Shown: positions 47,449 to 59,989 of the stretch, one piece after another
Layout of the letters: each line of letters begins with the position of its first letter
How positions within the stretch are numbered: position 1 is the stretch's first letter
From: Membranipora membranacea
Taxonomy: Eukaryota > Bryozoa > Gymnolaemata > Cheilostomatida > Membraniporidae
Length of the DNA: 64,000 bases
Assembly: GCA_914767715.1 (NCBI GenBank)
Contig: OU612068.1
Span: 10,352,001-10,416,000 of the forward strand
Direction of reading: 5' to 3'
Notes under the pieces: generated by a model
Seen by the model: the letters and a program-made list of their open reading frames with translations, nothing else
Told to the model about the DNA's origin: nothing
The model's database searches: none
Position numbers and translations under genes: made by a program

Positions 47449-50400
47449 TTACACTCTTGACGATAGCAGGGTTCTACCGTTGACGATGTTATCTATAACC
47501 TGTTTCCAGTGGCCGACAGTCCATGTGGCATCAGCAGGAACATTCACCTCATTGATAAAGTACCAGGGTGTTCCTGCTACACCTCCTACAAAAAAAAACA
47601 GATCACTTAGAGAGCTGCATCCAGACACAATATATAAATATTCATTTATTAAAAAAAAAGGGATATGTTATAAAACAGAAGTTGTCTTTCCTACCCAATT
47701 TTAGAGGTTAAGGAGACGAATTCTGTATATAAATTAGCCTGTATCAGTTTTAGCCGCTTTGTTGCCGATGACTGGACGTGTTAAACCAAAATTCCCAAAA
47801 CAAAATCTTCATCGCTTTTAATACTACATGCTATCCTGGTTTTATATTTTTTTTTTCAGTAGCCATGCTATTTAAACATAACATTATCCGTTTGCACATG
47901 CTGGTTGTCCCATCACCTTAAAATCATTAGGATATTCTCTGCAGTAAATAGATTACCTGATTTATGGAGGTAAGGAAAATATAAACTTATATCTATTATA
48001 TCTTACAATGAAACATTAATCAAAATATAAGCTTGAGATCTGCCTGAAGATTACCAACAAAACAACACAGGGAAGAATTTCATTTGGTGCAAACAGTTAT
48101 TTGTTTGAAGCTCAAACATAACTACAATACAATATAGGCACAAACATACTATCAAAAATACAGTACTTATCCAAACAGATATACATACAATATTGTTTGA
48201 GGCTCACGGAAGTTAAAACTACCACCCTTGATCATCTTATGATACCTCCACTTGGGTGTACAACTCAAAGACTTAATTACAATTTCGATACCATGGTGAT
48301 TGCAACAAATTTATCATGTGACAGTTGGCTTAGAAAAAATTATGGTCGAAAAGCGCAAATAGCATCAAGTAATACAAATAAGTCTAATCATCTGTGGGCG
48401 ACATGCGGCCTTGGCCGGTTTGGCCTAATGGGTAATCTTTTGCGGCCTAAATGTGGCCTTGTATCTGCAAAATTTACGACACATTAAAGTGCATGTAAAG
48501 GAAACAGGTTTTTGGTATCATTCTAGAGCTCTCAGTCTAGTTTAGAACATTATGCTATGTCAAAAAGCAGCCTGTGGCCCAGTTAAGAATTATTTTCACT
48601 CAAAGTTGGGATGAGAAGGTACTAAAAAGGTACTATTTTTCTCCTTTGGAGTTGTGATCACATGTAGAAAATAGTACCTTTTTAGTACCTTAGATTATAA
48701 TGGGAATATACAGTATCTCGAAAATAAGACTTTTTGTTATGACACAGTGGTTTTGATATTCCCTGCGTACAGTATTAAACCACACAGAATTTATCTATTG
48801 AATGAATGAGTGAATACAATGCAAAGTTAATCTGTCCCATGTTATGTGGCTTAGCTGGTAAAATGGGATAGTGTATAAAATTTCATAATTGAATGACAAA
48901 GCAAACGATCGAAATCAAGCACGGCAAAAATTACAACTCTAGCTCATCCGACAGCGAGAGTGATAATTATAGGGAGATTAACAGATCCAGTGAGAGCGAG
49001 ATTGAATATCATTCAGGAGGCAATTGTAGCAAATAGACGTCGAGTCCATGTGATTATCATAGGGAAAATGTCCCTGAGGTAGTCACACCAATGAACTTAG
49101 TTCATTGGTCACACCACTAAGTTTAAATCTGTATGATTTCGGCCACTTGAAATAACCCACAGTGCTTTGACAGATACAACATTTTCTGTTAACCATGGTT
49201 ACTGCTCGAGATAGAAATTGGCAATATAAAGGCAGATCAATACATGGCTGAAGTATTTCAAGGTTTTGTTTTATAATTATTTGATGAATAAATGAGATTG
49301 TGGCTACATGGATTGTATTGAAGACATTGAATTCCATATCTAATTCAGTGATTGAAGATTATAAATACTAAGATATGACATTCCAATCAAACTCTGTCTT
49401 CAGCCGTTATGCTTTATGATTAGTGGCTTTCAATAGAATTTCAATGGAAGATACAAAATTTACACATGTAGACTGGATGTTTTTCTAATTTGCACAAAAA
49501 TCTAAAATAATTTGTGTTTAAATCTCGACATTTCAGGCATTAGGATGATGTTAAAATCCAAAGCATGCGATGATTAATACTGAGTGATTTGAAGTTTTGA
49601 GAATCTTTACAACAATTTTGCAAATATTCTGATGTTTGGACTCACAAGATTTTTTCGGGTAAACTTTGTTGTTTACACCAAAAACTGGAATTTACAAGTA
49701 ACAAAGTAAATTGAAGTAAATAAAATTGTCATCTAGTTATTTCGGACTTCAGGGTGAGGAAAAATGTAAATGAATTTGACTGCCTCCTAAAGAGAGGAGT
49801 ATTGATAATCGTGTAAGCAGTGGAATACCTTGAGGAACTTTCTATATTATTTTACATCAGATCTTGTCCACCTGTGCATCACAGATACTCAGCACATCTA
49901 AACATGGACTATCAATATTACTGACTGAGTGCAGCATGCCATATGAGAACCTATGTCAAAGCACACATCAGTCACATAGGAAATTAATTTGTCGAGTTTT
50001 TGAGTTATTTCATCAGTATGGATCTTATTTGGGGGGCTAGTGTTGGATATTATCGCAAGATTTGGTACTAACCATAAAGCATTGTATGGACCATTTTTAG
50101 GTAAATCTGAAATAAGCAAGGCTTTGTCAGCAGGAAGAATCCATTGCTCCAGTGTAATCTCATTTAAACAGAGCAAACAAGCGCAGCGGTATGAAATGAA
50201 AATCACTCGCTTGAAAAGCTGTGGACAGGGAATGGGTCATAGTCTTTGATTGTAATGTACAGTCAGTATTTATAATCTTTGGTACTGTGGTTCTTCTAAT
50301 CTCTTCTTCAACATGGGCTCATAACAGAAATGAAGGTTGTTTTGATTAGCGGTCTCAACTCATTAAATTTAAAGAACTTTTATGTCATCGACAGACTTGT

Positions 50401-53400
50401 GAGTGACTTTGTCATGTATTTGCAAAAGTTGTTATCTAACCACAATAGTCACTAATATTACTGTATTTCCCCCATAATAGGCTCATTACAAATCGCCTGG
50501 ACAAGTTGGGCTGTGCATGTGTAGGCAACTCAATAGTGTTAACTTATAACCCCCAAACCTACCAGACCAAGTAACCCTGAAGACTTATTTTTCATGCAAA
50601 TGCATGTGTGATAGCTGTCTTAATCTCAATTCAAGCTCAAAAATGATACCAAGAACCCTGTTCCTTTACAAACACTTTAATTTTGATCCCCCCTCGTTAT
50701 GCGGATATCCACGAACGCAAAGCGCTCTGTAAGCACCATTCAATATTTCAAAATAGTCGCCATTCTGTATTATGCATGTAGCTAAGCTTCCCAGGCAGTT
50801 CTACACAAAAACATCATAATAACTGTACTGGTGCCAACTTCTTTTCCAAGTGTTTTATTTTCAAAATAACCCAGAAAATAGTCCAGTTACAAGTGCTCCT
50901 GCAGGTTCGCTGAAATGTTTCAGATTTCCTTTCATTTTACAAGCATATTTGAACAAATTTCCTCCACGCCCCTCTTGCACCCACTCTGTCCTTCGGTACA
51001 CATCAAACACAGGGAAACAGACAAATCCCAGAAATCATGAGGTAAGATGATTGAGGAAGACTGACTAAACCAGAATTTCTGTTGGGTTGATGTTTCTTGC
51101 AACATACCACAGTTTTTATGCATAAATCTGCTTAAGTATATACATAATAGGAACCAAATTGTTACTCCTGTTCCAGTTCTATGCCTGCAAGATTTGTTGC
51201 GGCTTTTTGAGTCGAGCCTGTGTAAAATGTGGCCTTTTTACAAAAAAGGTTGCCCGCCCATGCTAAACCAATAGAAATTGGTGGTTGATAATTAAATGCC
51301 ACCGACGCCCATGGCAGCCGTCTGACCACTTAGACTAGGTATAAATATCCCAAGTTATCTGTGGATTAATTATACTTACTGGAGCAACCATATTTCCACT
51401 CCACTCTGGCAGCCCAGTCGTAGTCTGAGTTTGACAGCCACTGCTCAAACTTAGAGGAATCGTATCCTAGAGATGAGCTATATGAGGCGATAAGACTACA
51501 AAATTTCAAACAACATAGCATGGTTAGATATAGAATTAGCATAACATTGGCCTAAAAATATAATGCATCAATTAACAGTGGGCCTATATATATGGTATGA
51601 CATAGCACAGGCCTTTATAGATATGGTATGACATAGCACAGGCCTGTATAGATATGGTATAACATAGCACAGGCCTATATAGATATGGTATAACATAGCA
51701 CAGGCCTATATAGATATGGTATAACAGAGCACAGGCCTATATAGATATGGTATAACATAGCACATGCCTTTATAGATATGGTATGACATGACAGGCCTAG
51801 ATTGATAGGTGCCCTGGTGCCAATAAAATGTTTCTTAGTGTTTAGCGGCTGTGTCATGACTAAACCCCTCTTCTGAAAACCAGCTTGTGAACACAGGCAA
51901 TGATGATGGATGGGAATGGACTGCTGGTGAGGCGGTTACCTGGGGAATCTAGAGATAATATCTATTTATCAACCTGCTGGCTAGTGTCATACTGTACAGT
52001 TCACATGAACACAGCCACACACAGCCATAACAGTATCAAGTAATGGTACATTCTTAGCAAGATGGTGTCAGCATAATCTTCAGGTTTGATGACTTTGCAG
52101 CAGAGTTAGCTTAAACACCACTCTCATGGCCAGACTGTGGAAGAGGTTGGGTGTTCCATAACCTCCCCTTACCCTTCAATTTTGATAGCGTGATATAGGC
52201 TGGCCTTGATAGTTGTGTTGTATATTCAGATTTTTCATCAGTCATGTTCAATAATCATGTTCTAATTAGATTATTCATGGGGGCACCAGTACAGGTGAAA
52301 CATTCTGTGTTTCAAAGATTCATTAATTTTATAAGTTTATCATTATGCACAATTTTTCTCATCACTCAACTTAATTTTAGGAAAAACACAGTCCTACAAT
52401 TTTCAACCATTCTATTGGCGTCATGATTGTTGTTTTCAGTGCCAATCATTTGAGAAGCATTCAGATCAAGTCTTTTATTTTTGAGAATGACAAAATACCA
52501 AAACATGACTAATTCCTTCTTCCAGCAATTAACTTCACCTAAAGATAGCTGGTGGTAATCTAGTTACCATGGTAATATTAGGTTTCCATTGGCATGTAAA
52601 GGTTTGGTTATCATCGAAAGTGCTGAAGAACAAGTGTTTAGACATTTACCTTAGTTACTGATAATCCCTGATATGATTTGAGGAGTAGGGAGTAAGCTAT
52701 TAATTAAAACCTGTGATATCTCAAGAATTCTTTAGCTAGTCACTGCATGGAAATCATAGAAAGATATGGTAGCCAGGGATTGTAGACCAACTTCGCCGTT
52801 GTAAGATTACATCACAAGTAGCCCACTTCCATATCTATTGATAAATGGTTTGATTATCATAGCAGTGCAGCTGCCGCCCCTTGGCAGGAACAAATTCTCG
52901 GACAACAGCCAGTCGAATCAGCAATATTGACATGAACTTATGAAATGCAAGTCAGCATTAGATTACTTTGGTATTTGCCAGCTTTGAATATAAGGATGTT
53001 CATAAATTTATATTCTTTTAGAAATCAGATCAAAGTTTGAGGAAATTCTTTTGCTGCCGGTTTTGATTATTTTTACTGGTACTTTCAAACACAGTGAAAT
53101 TTTTCTTTTAAAATATGAAGCGACTAGTGATGAATCAGAGTTCAAAAACCTCTTACAGTTGCCAACTGTATCTTATAATGGCAAGTGTGTGAGAAAATGA
53201 CCAGTAAGGTTAATGATTGATAAAAAAACGGTTGATGTCATGGGCATATCTGATTCCCTGTTTATTGTACACCCAGTGACCTACCCAAAATCTTGCCCCC
53301 CCCCCTCCCGCCCACCCCAATGGTACACCCAGTAACCCACCCACAGTCTCTCTCCATTTCCTTGAACAGGTGTCATGATGATGGATCAACCTATAATTAG

Positions 53401-54734
53401 TTAGGCGTCAAATCAAGAAACTCAACTCATGTGATCAAAATAATTACCCCAATTTATCACATTCATAGCTCCTAGTTTTTGGACAGCACTTTTAAACGGT
53501 TATTAATAACAGCACCTATCCTATATTTAGATGAACGCAGCAATATTTACCATAAGACTTTTCTGTGACTTATGTATGCCTGTTCAACCGACTCAGTTGA
53601 AATTTAGTTGAGATGGGAAAAAAAATTCAGAGACATAGCTATTGTGTGAGTCTTACCTTTTTATTTGTCCAATATTTGATTCGCTGGTAGCCGAGTCTGA
53701 CCAAGAGCTTTGTGTGGCGAACACCTCCTGAGCCCAGGCAAGGGTGGCATTATCTGGTGATGTACCTTTTGGTGGATTAGTGTAGGCGGCTTGAGCACCC
53801 TGTGGATTAGAAAGTTATTAATGACTATAGCAGTAGGCTAGTTTGATCTAAAAACATAGGCAATGATGCTAGTTCACAACAGAAAAACTCTTAAAATTTA
53901 TTCAACACATTACCTACATACTTTAAAAAAAACATATATATATATATTTAATACAAATATAACTTCTGGTGCAATTTGAAAGTGTTCAGGAGCGTCTGAC
54001 CAATCTAATATTCAATCAACCTTCATTTTCACTACATTGCTATAACTGGAAATAACTTGCCTAAATAAAATCTGAGTTGTCAGCTTTACGATCACATCTT
54101 TTTATAACCTACAATTCATGTCATTTATTCTTAAAATAAGCAGTCTCATTTTTCTCACACATTTATTGAAAGTTTTGATCAATTCACAAATACTTACAAT
54201 GGCAGCAATATGTGCATTTCTGTGGTATGGCAGCGGAAACATGAAGAATTTGAGACGTAGTTTAGCAGCACCATACATGTCTGCCACTTGTTTTATGATA
54301 GGGAATGCAGCCTTTGAATCAGGGCAGGCGAGATCGAGGTACACATCGATATGGATTGGCGCTCCATGGGATCCACCGTTGTACACAAACCCAAGAGGCT
54401 TTGCAGGTATTGGAATCTGCGCTTCACTAGCCTGGAACTGCAGGCTTGCAAAAGCAACCAATGTCGTTATTAGAAGCTGTGAAATAGAAATTGCAGGTTT
54501 GAAAATAGCTGATTTTTATGATATCCATTAACCTGAAATCCATTAATTCAGTCTAACTCTAATAAATAATAAAAAAGTACCACATAGATAGGCCCTATAA
54601 AGGCAAAAAGAAAATGAAAATAATTTTGTATAGCTTTATTGGCATCAATGAGTCCTTGATATCATTTTAACAACAAGAGAGGCCTAAAAACAAAGGTATC
54701 AAACTAGAGTAGAACTATGATATGAACTCACCAT
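47449..54734 (-). CDS. secreted DsbA-fold thioredoxin-like protein
   Basis: Exons on the minus strand: 54734-54732 (only the ATG), 54476-54198, 53799-53657, 51495-51380, 47585-47449; 225 aa. A signal peptide covers about residues 1-22. The first beta strand and active-site region read YLDLACPDSKAAFPIIKQ, so the position of a CxxC motif holds C-P-D-S. The helical insert follows (LAWAQEVFATQ; YDSSKFEQWL). The cis-Pro loop is GVAGTPWYFINEV, matching the DsbA-family pattern before the last strands. Loss of the second Cys means no ordinary dithiol oxidase activity. A one-Cys mechanism or a binding or chaperone role in the secretory path is inferred. Cassette b (45061-46218) can replace the last two exons. 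Confidence 0.75.
48616..48691. repeat. perfect 24-base hairpin
   Basis: Arms 48616-48639 and 48668-48691 are exact inverse complements (starting aaggtactaaaaaggt) with a 28-base loop. Each arm also has an internal direct repeat of 'aaggtact'. Confidence 0.65.
49087..49120. repeat. small palindrome inside the hAT-like element
   Basis: 'ccaatgaact' and 'agttcattgg' form a nearly continuous hairpin, flanked by 'tcacacca'-type direct repeats. Confidence 0.4.
51545..51805. repeat. 31-base minisatellite, unit 2
   Basis: About eight copies of GCCTATATAGATATGGTAT plus 12 further bases (AACATAGCACAG), more uniform than the unit 1 array. It lies in the intron upstream of exon 4a. Confidence 0.85.
51996..53656. 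other. intron 3 remainder of the DsbA-like gene
   Basis: No exon or repeat is recognised, apart from a C-rich run at about 53296-53320. Confidence 0.4.
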
Positions 54735-56226
54735 GATGATTGTAGCATTCAAGACTTTGCTTCGACTACAGCTGCTCAAATACTTATAGTATAAACTCCT
54801 ACTAGCAAATGACAAGTGGATCGGTTTCAGGATAACATTTATAGGGCTAACGAATGGCCTATATCTATATGGTTTCATAAGAAGAATACTTTGATAAGGA
54901 AAATAAACAAAGTGAAAGATAAGAATTGAACAGAACACTGCTGGCACTGCTCAAAACCTGTAATGTCATCAAGGACGTATTCTTATGTTGTTGTGGTAGA
55001 AAACAACTAACTCTATAGAATACTACGACTCTATATTGACTAAAGTTAATTTACCTGTTGTTATTGTGCTGCAACTATGGTCACATGACCCAGACCGGAA
55101 ACAAAATATACAATTTTACCATGACAACCATTGGAATGCCTAAGCAGTGAGAAAATTGTGCTGAGGAATATGGAATTTTAGGATTCATTCAACTGCATGA
55201 CTACTTATTCACATTAGAGCAAGCAGTATATAAGGTGAGTCAGGATAAGCCACCTATATCATAATATGTATTGAGTTATTTTTAAAGCTGTGGTTCATAT
55301 GGGGAAAAACTGAGGTGTGTACTACTACTAGTCCATGCTCATAGTCATACACACATGAGTCTTCATAAAATCTCAACTGTATCCTATTGAATTGATATAA
55401 TCAGTCATTAGGCAGCATCTCTCCTTCCTATTCCTATTCCACACCAGCAATGAAGCTGATTCCTATCTTTTACTCTAGAAGTTGAATGAACGAGAAATGA
55501 GTGAGAATTGGACTGCAGAAATTGGTTCTCCATTAGTTTCAAAGCTTGTGCCCTGGCCTCTGTTCATGCCTCTAATGTGGTATTTTATAGAGGGCACAAA
55601 GAAAGTTCATTAGGGATAACCACTATACATCTACATTCTGAGGTGTCATAGATAAATGTTGGTAGGTCAATGCAATCCTATATATCGGTTCCGTTCTTCA
55701 TTCTGAACAAGATAACTGCAACCCATATCCCCATACCCATATCTAGGATTGACATCAGCTTCTTTCAGCGTTGACTTTTATAGTGCACATATCTTTTGAA
55801 GGCTAGCTAATAACTTGTGGTTTTGATTTTATGCAGTATGTCTTGCATTGTATGTAGCAAAAGAAAGTCAAATCCATATCAACCTGTCATTTGCTGTTCA
55901 AATATCTGCGACTGATTGTATTTTCTACCGCGATTGAGGATTCTTTCTTCTTGCTAGTTTTCTGGTGATTTGATCTTCTTTCGTACAATAATTGATCATT
56001 ATTGTTGATTCTGAAGAAACACATTACCATCTTCATCACCAGGCTAACAGTGACTCGCTTTTGAAAATAAAAAAAACACAATCAGCATTAGCAGTATATT
56101 TATATGGGCTTTTTCTCATTTATTTAGTTATAGTATCCTGGATTGGAACGCTATTGGATTGTCAGACTGGCATTATCAAGTACCTGAAGTAACAGTTGAC
56201 AATCATATAACACAGTGACTTGCACG
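54735..56226. other. divergent intergenic region between the DsbA-like gene and CCDC74
   Basis: About 1.5 kb between two divergent start codons. No core promoter element or further gene could be identified. Confidence 0.4.
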
Positions 56227-59200
56227 ATGGAAGCGCAATCACAATACCCACCGCCTGCCAGTCAAAATCAGATGCCGCAGTGGGCAAGAAACGGACAACT
56301 AGACAAATCTAGATACCCTAAGACAATAACTAAGGACCAGCTTATACCGATGATGTCCTCAGAGAATAGTGATAACGAGTCGATGAGTGGTGGAGATCGC
56401 CTCGAGGATCAAAATCCGGCTATCAGAGTCGAGTATCTGGAGAGGAGCATCAAGTTCCTCAAAGCTCAACATCAGGATATACTCAGCAGTCTACATGCAG
56501 AGATAGAAAAACTGAGGAACGATAATAAAGGTACCATTAATTGAGTTGCTTTACTAAGTTTGGTGACGAAAAAACACCAATTAGATTAAATTAGATACCT
56601 CACAGGTCACTTCTACATGACTGTGTTGCAAGATATTATTTTTGTCAAACGCTGAAAGAATTCACTGTTTGATATCACACACAATTCATTGTGTGTGTGA
56701 TGTTTCGAGATATGTTAGTAATGTTTTTGGACAGTACTTAGGCTGAATTGAAATGTCATGATTTAAATAAACGCACACATTAATATACTGCTGCGTTTGT
56801 AGATTTACATTTTAAGTTAGTAATGAGGCAGCGAGAGGCAGATGCTGCCGGTCTTCTTCTTGGAGATGAAGTCGATATGTCAACAGCTGAGGAGCCAGAA
56901 ATACTTGAATCTTATCTGAGAGAGAAAACCACAGAGAGACAATCAAGTAAGTGATATAGAATGTATTAGCTTTTTTTATACTTTTTTTGTGACAACTATA
57001 ACATCTTCAATCATTTGCTCTGAGTAGGTATTACTCGTTGCCAACACGGGTTGCTTCGTCACAGAGGATGAGAAATAAAGTTGCTTATTTTGGTACCGAT
57101 AATAATATGTGCCTTGGTAAGATTCCACTAACTGGATGGGAGAATGGACAAAGTTCAGCTTAGCATTCTGGGTCAACATTCACATATTAAGAATAGAATA
57201 TAAACTAATAAAATGTTAGCAAATTTTTGACTTGGAAAGGTAATCAAGATCATGCTCAAATACTCCGGTCGTCCAGTTGGAAAGTGTGCTGTCTGCTAAG
57301 TACATGATGGGGACAATGGTTATCCTCCGAGTTTACACAAACTCATGTTGGTACTAATTGCTTATATTTTCTTATAGTCACAAGTGGTAGTGCAAAGTCA
57401 AAAGCCAAAGTGTTAGAACATCAAATAACAGAGCTTCGGCATCAGATTAGGGAGCTGAAGAATAAGAATGAATATTTATCTAGAATAGCTGATAGAGGTC
57501 AACAAAATAGTAAAACAAACAGGTAAATATTCAATATACAACTTCATATACAACTTTTGGCTTTGTAGGCTGAGAATTTATAATTAGTGTGTTGTTTTCA
57601 GATTGTAAGTGATAGACATTTATAATTAAATGAGATGATGATGATTGCTCTCAATTTGCGTAAGTGATTTTCACATCATTAACCAAGATGGCTGCTTCGC
57701 CATGAAAGGCCAAAGAATATGAATCAATATCAGCATTGGTCAAAGACCCCATCTGATACTCATGCTGTAGTAAAGATTTATATTGTATAACTGACATTTC
57801 CGCTTAATAATTTGCACGTATATCAAGGGGCTGCCCAGGAAAAACTAGCCTATATTGGCAAGCTTTGTTGTGGGGGGGGGGGGGGACACAATGCAAAGAA
57901 ACCTGGGATCAAATCGAATTTGCTATCAATTTGAAATTGTTTCTGAAATTTTTTTTCATCAATTGAATTTTAAAGCGAGAGCAAAGCAAGTCAAAGTGGT
58001 GCTCAGTCCAGTGCCTCAGGTTCTGAGATCAGTATCAATATGGAGAATATCACATCTAATCTCAAATCTGTGATGATACATGACAGGACGGGGTCAGCTA
58101 GACGCCACCCCAATGCAGAGGAACTTGAGCGAATTGTTCTTCATATGCACAGGCTAACACAGCAACAAGAAATAGAGGTGAGAAGATATGATCGATGGTT
58201 GTCAACGTTGACGATTAGTTTGGTGTTATAAGTTTAAGGCATGTTTTGAGAATTCTCGAAATTATATCTTTCAAGAGACCACGATTTGATTATTCGATCT
58301 AAGTGGCAGTATCTTCTGTATTTATAAGAGATTGTCAAATAACATGCAATGTTCCAACGACAAAAAAAGTTGGCCTCCAATTTGCTGTTTTCTGCTAGCT
58401 TGTCCAATCAGGTTTTATTTATTGATGTAGTCTTCTGCAAATCTTATTCAGTGATAATTCTCTTGAGAAACAACAGGCCATCAGAACACGCCTCACAAGT
58501 CTAATAATACTATAATAAATCAATGTTCATGCCAAATAAGGCTAATACGGGATGGTGGTTGTTCTCCAAATATGCAACCAAATTTAACTCGTAAAACTAA
58601 TAACTAATAAATGCCTCTTCTTCAAACAGCTCACTAAAGTTAAGTCCGACCTGAAGGAAGTATTGTACTCTAAGAAATGGACACCTGACGCTTATCTGCT
58701 AGCTAAAGCTTATGTAGCATCAGACGGAGCACCAGCTGAGACAGATATATTACCCAAACTGAGGAGCACTACAAGAAAACTGTAAGTTAACCATGTGTTT
58801 GTCAAAACCAAGAGTCATATCTCTCCCCGTATTCAGAATGGGCGGTGATAAAGTGGATGCTGTACAATCAGCCCAAATGTACTCTCAGTTTGTAAGCAGG
58901 TTCGAGCACACCTCGGGGACCAACAAACCCATTGCAGTCGGTTGTAACTGAAAACACGGTGGCAACTCCAAGTGCTTGTAATTTTTTTTTAATTTGATTG
59001 TTTTGATCTGGTGTTTGGTCCAGATTATCGAAAACTTATTTATAGTTTAAAGAAGCTGCCGAACTACATCATAATTTAACTTGAAAATCATACTCCAGAG
59101 ATGATGAAATTTAGAGGGGCATGACAGTTTTGTAACCCAGGTATCAGTTTGTATAATGCTTACCTGAGATTGGTCATGTATTTCAATTCATTGGGGACCC

Positions 59201-59474
59201 ATAATTGATGTTTAAAGGTATTGTTACTGCTTTTCGTTGGGCCTCACATGCCAGAAGGTTAGTAGGGGTTTGCCTATATCGAAACGCTGCACAATAATTT
59301 TTACAATACATACAAACTGTAACTGAATTTTGTTTCAGGCCTGACTTAGCTTACATAACCAGAGACAATGTTTCTCTACCTGCACTAAAAAACACAATGG
59401 GTACTAAGGCTGCAGAGAGGAGGAAGAGGACACAAATCTTACAGAAGGCCCGTCTACATAAAGAAGTCTCATGA
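56227..59474 (+). CDS. CCDC74: coiled-coil domain-containing protein 74
   Basis: Six exons: 56227-56530, 56803-56946, 57378-57522, 57976-58177, 58630-58781, 59339-59474; 360 aa (human CCDC74A is about 378). The first conserved block, VEYLERSIKFLKAQHQDIL through EIEKLRNDNKDLHFKLVM, is the N-terminal coiled coil shared by CCDC74 and CCDC92. The C-terminal signature RDNVSLPALKNTMGTKAAERRKR, of which the key part is VSLPALKNT, followed by LQKARLHKEV, matches human ILPALKQT and LQAMQKRRLHRSV. The middle carries a second coiled coil (ELRHQIRELKNKNEYL) and Ser-rich linkers. Members of this family are reported at centrosomes and cilia; that role is taken from the family. It is tail-to-tail with ANKFY1. 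Confidence 0.9.
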
Positions 59475-59980
59475 TCGAACAACCCCAGGTGCTACAATAC
59501 CTCACTGTAAACTAAATAAGACTGCCAACATTCGCAACACAGGAAATGACAGCCTGAACTATAAGCAGGACACCTGCTATGTAACTAAAAATGCCAATAT
59601 TGGATAGTGATCTCATAAAGAAAGACTATGGTGTAAGCCAACCCAAATTTCTTGTCAGCTTTTCCACGCAAACCTCGAAGAATCTATAATTGCTCTCATG
59701 AGCATCGTGAATGGGTGGGGTGGTAGATTGTATTGTTGTTTTGGAATGTTGGGTATCGTTTGTTGACTTTGATCGGTGATTATATCCCCATGTCCCTTGT
59801 TTACCTCAGAAAGTCAATTTCTTCTCTCTGAATTCTGAATGACTAGTGCATAGATAGATGTAGTCAGGGTGTATTTATTTATGTTTACAGGTTATATTAT
59901 AATTTTGAGTTGTGTTTTACGGCACAAATTTATTTTTCTGATCACCTCATTCACCACTGTAAAATTTTCTGTTACAATTC

Positions 59981-59986
59981 AATAAA
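59981..59986 (+). terminator. poly(A) signal AATAAA of CCDC74
   Basis: A canonical hexamer about 510 bases after the stop codon, followed by an A-rich stretch. Confidence 0.6.
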
Positions 59987-59989
59987 TAG

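Larger units (their letters stand above)
48389..51262. mobile_element. hAT-like non-autonomous element, about 2.9 kb, in the intron between exons 4a and 5a
   Basis: Absent at the matching place in unit 1 (about 45960-45985). The left end reads gtgggcgacatgcggcc; the right end, inverted, reads tgggcgggcaaccttttttg, followed by aaaaggccaca. These GGGC..., GCGGCC and GGCCACA blocks resemble ends of hAT transposons. Open frames inside (for example 49898-50206 minus) show no recognisable transposase domain. Contains a perfect hairpin at 48616-48691. Confidence 0.6.
46715..51995. repeat. tandem duplication unit 2 (cassette a, with a 2.9-kb insertion)
   Basis: Paralogous to 44330-46705. The extra length is explained by an insertion at about 48389-51262. 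Without it the unit is also about 2.35-2.4 kb. Confidence 0.8.

Noticed and set aside
47261-47704. 147-codon open frame on the plus strand
   Set aside because: It is antisense to terminal exon 5a of the DsbA-like gene, which has the better splice sites and homology.
49898-50249. Open frames inside the 2.9-kb insertion as a possible transposase
   Set aside because: No hAT dimerisation motif or other transposase signature could be recognised.
54118-54531. 137-codon open frame on the plus strand
   Set aside because: It is antisense to exon 2 of the DsbA-like gene.
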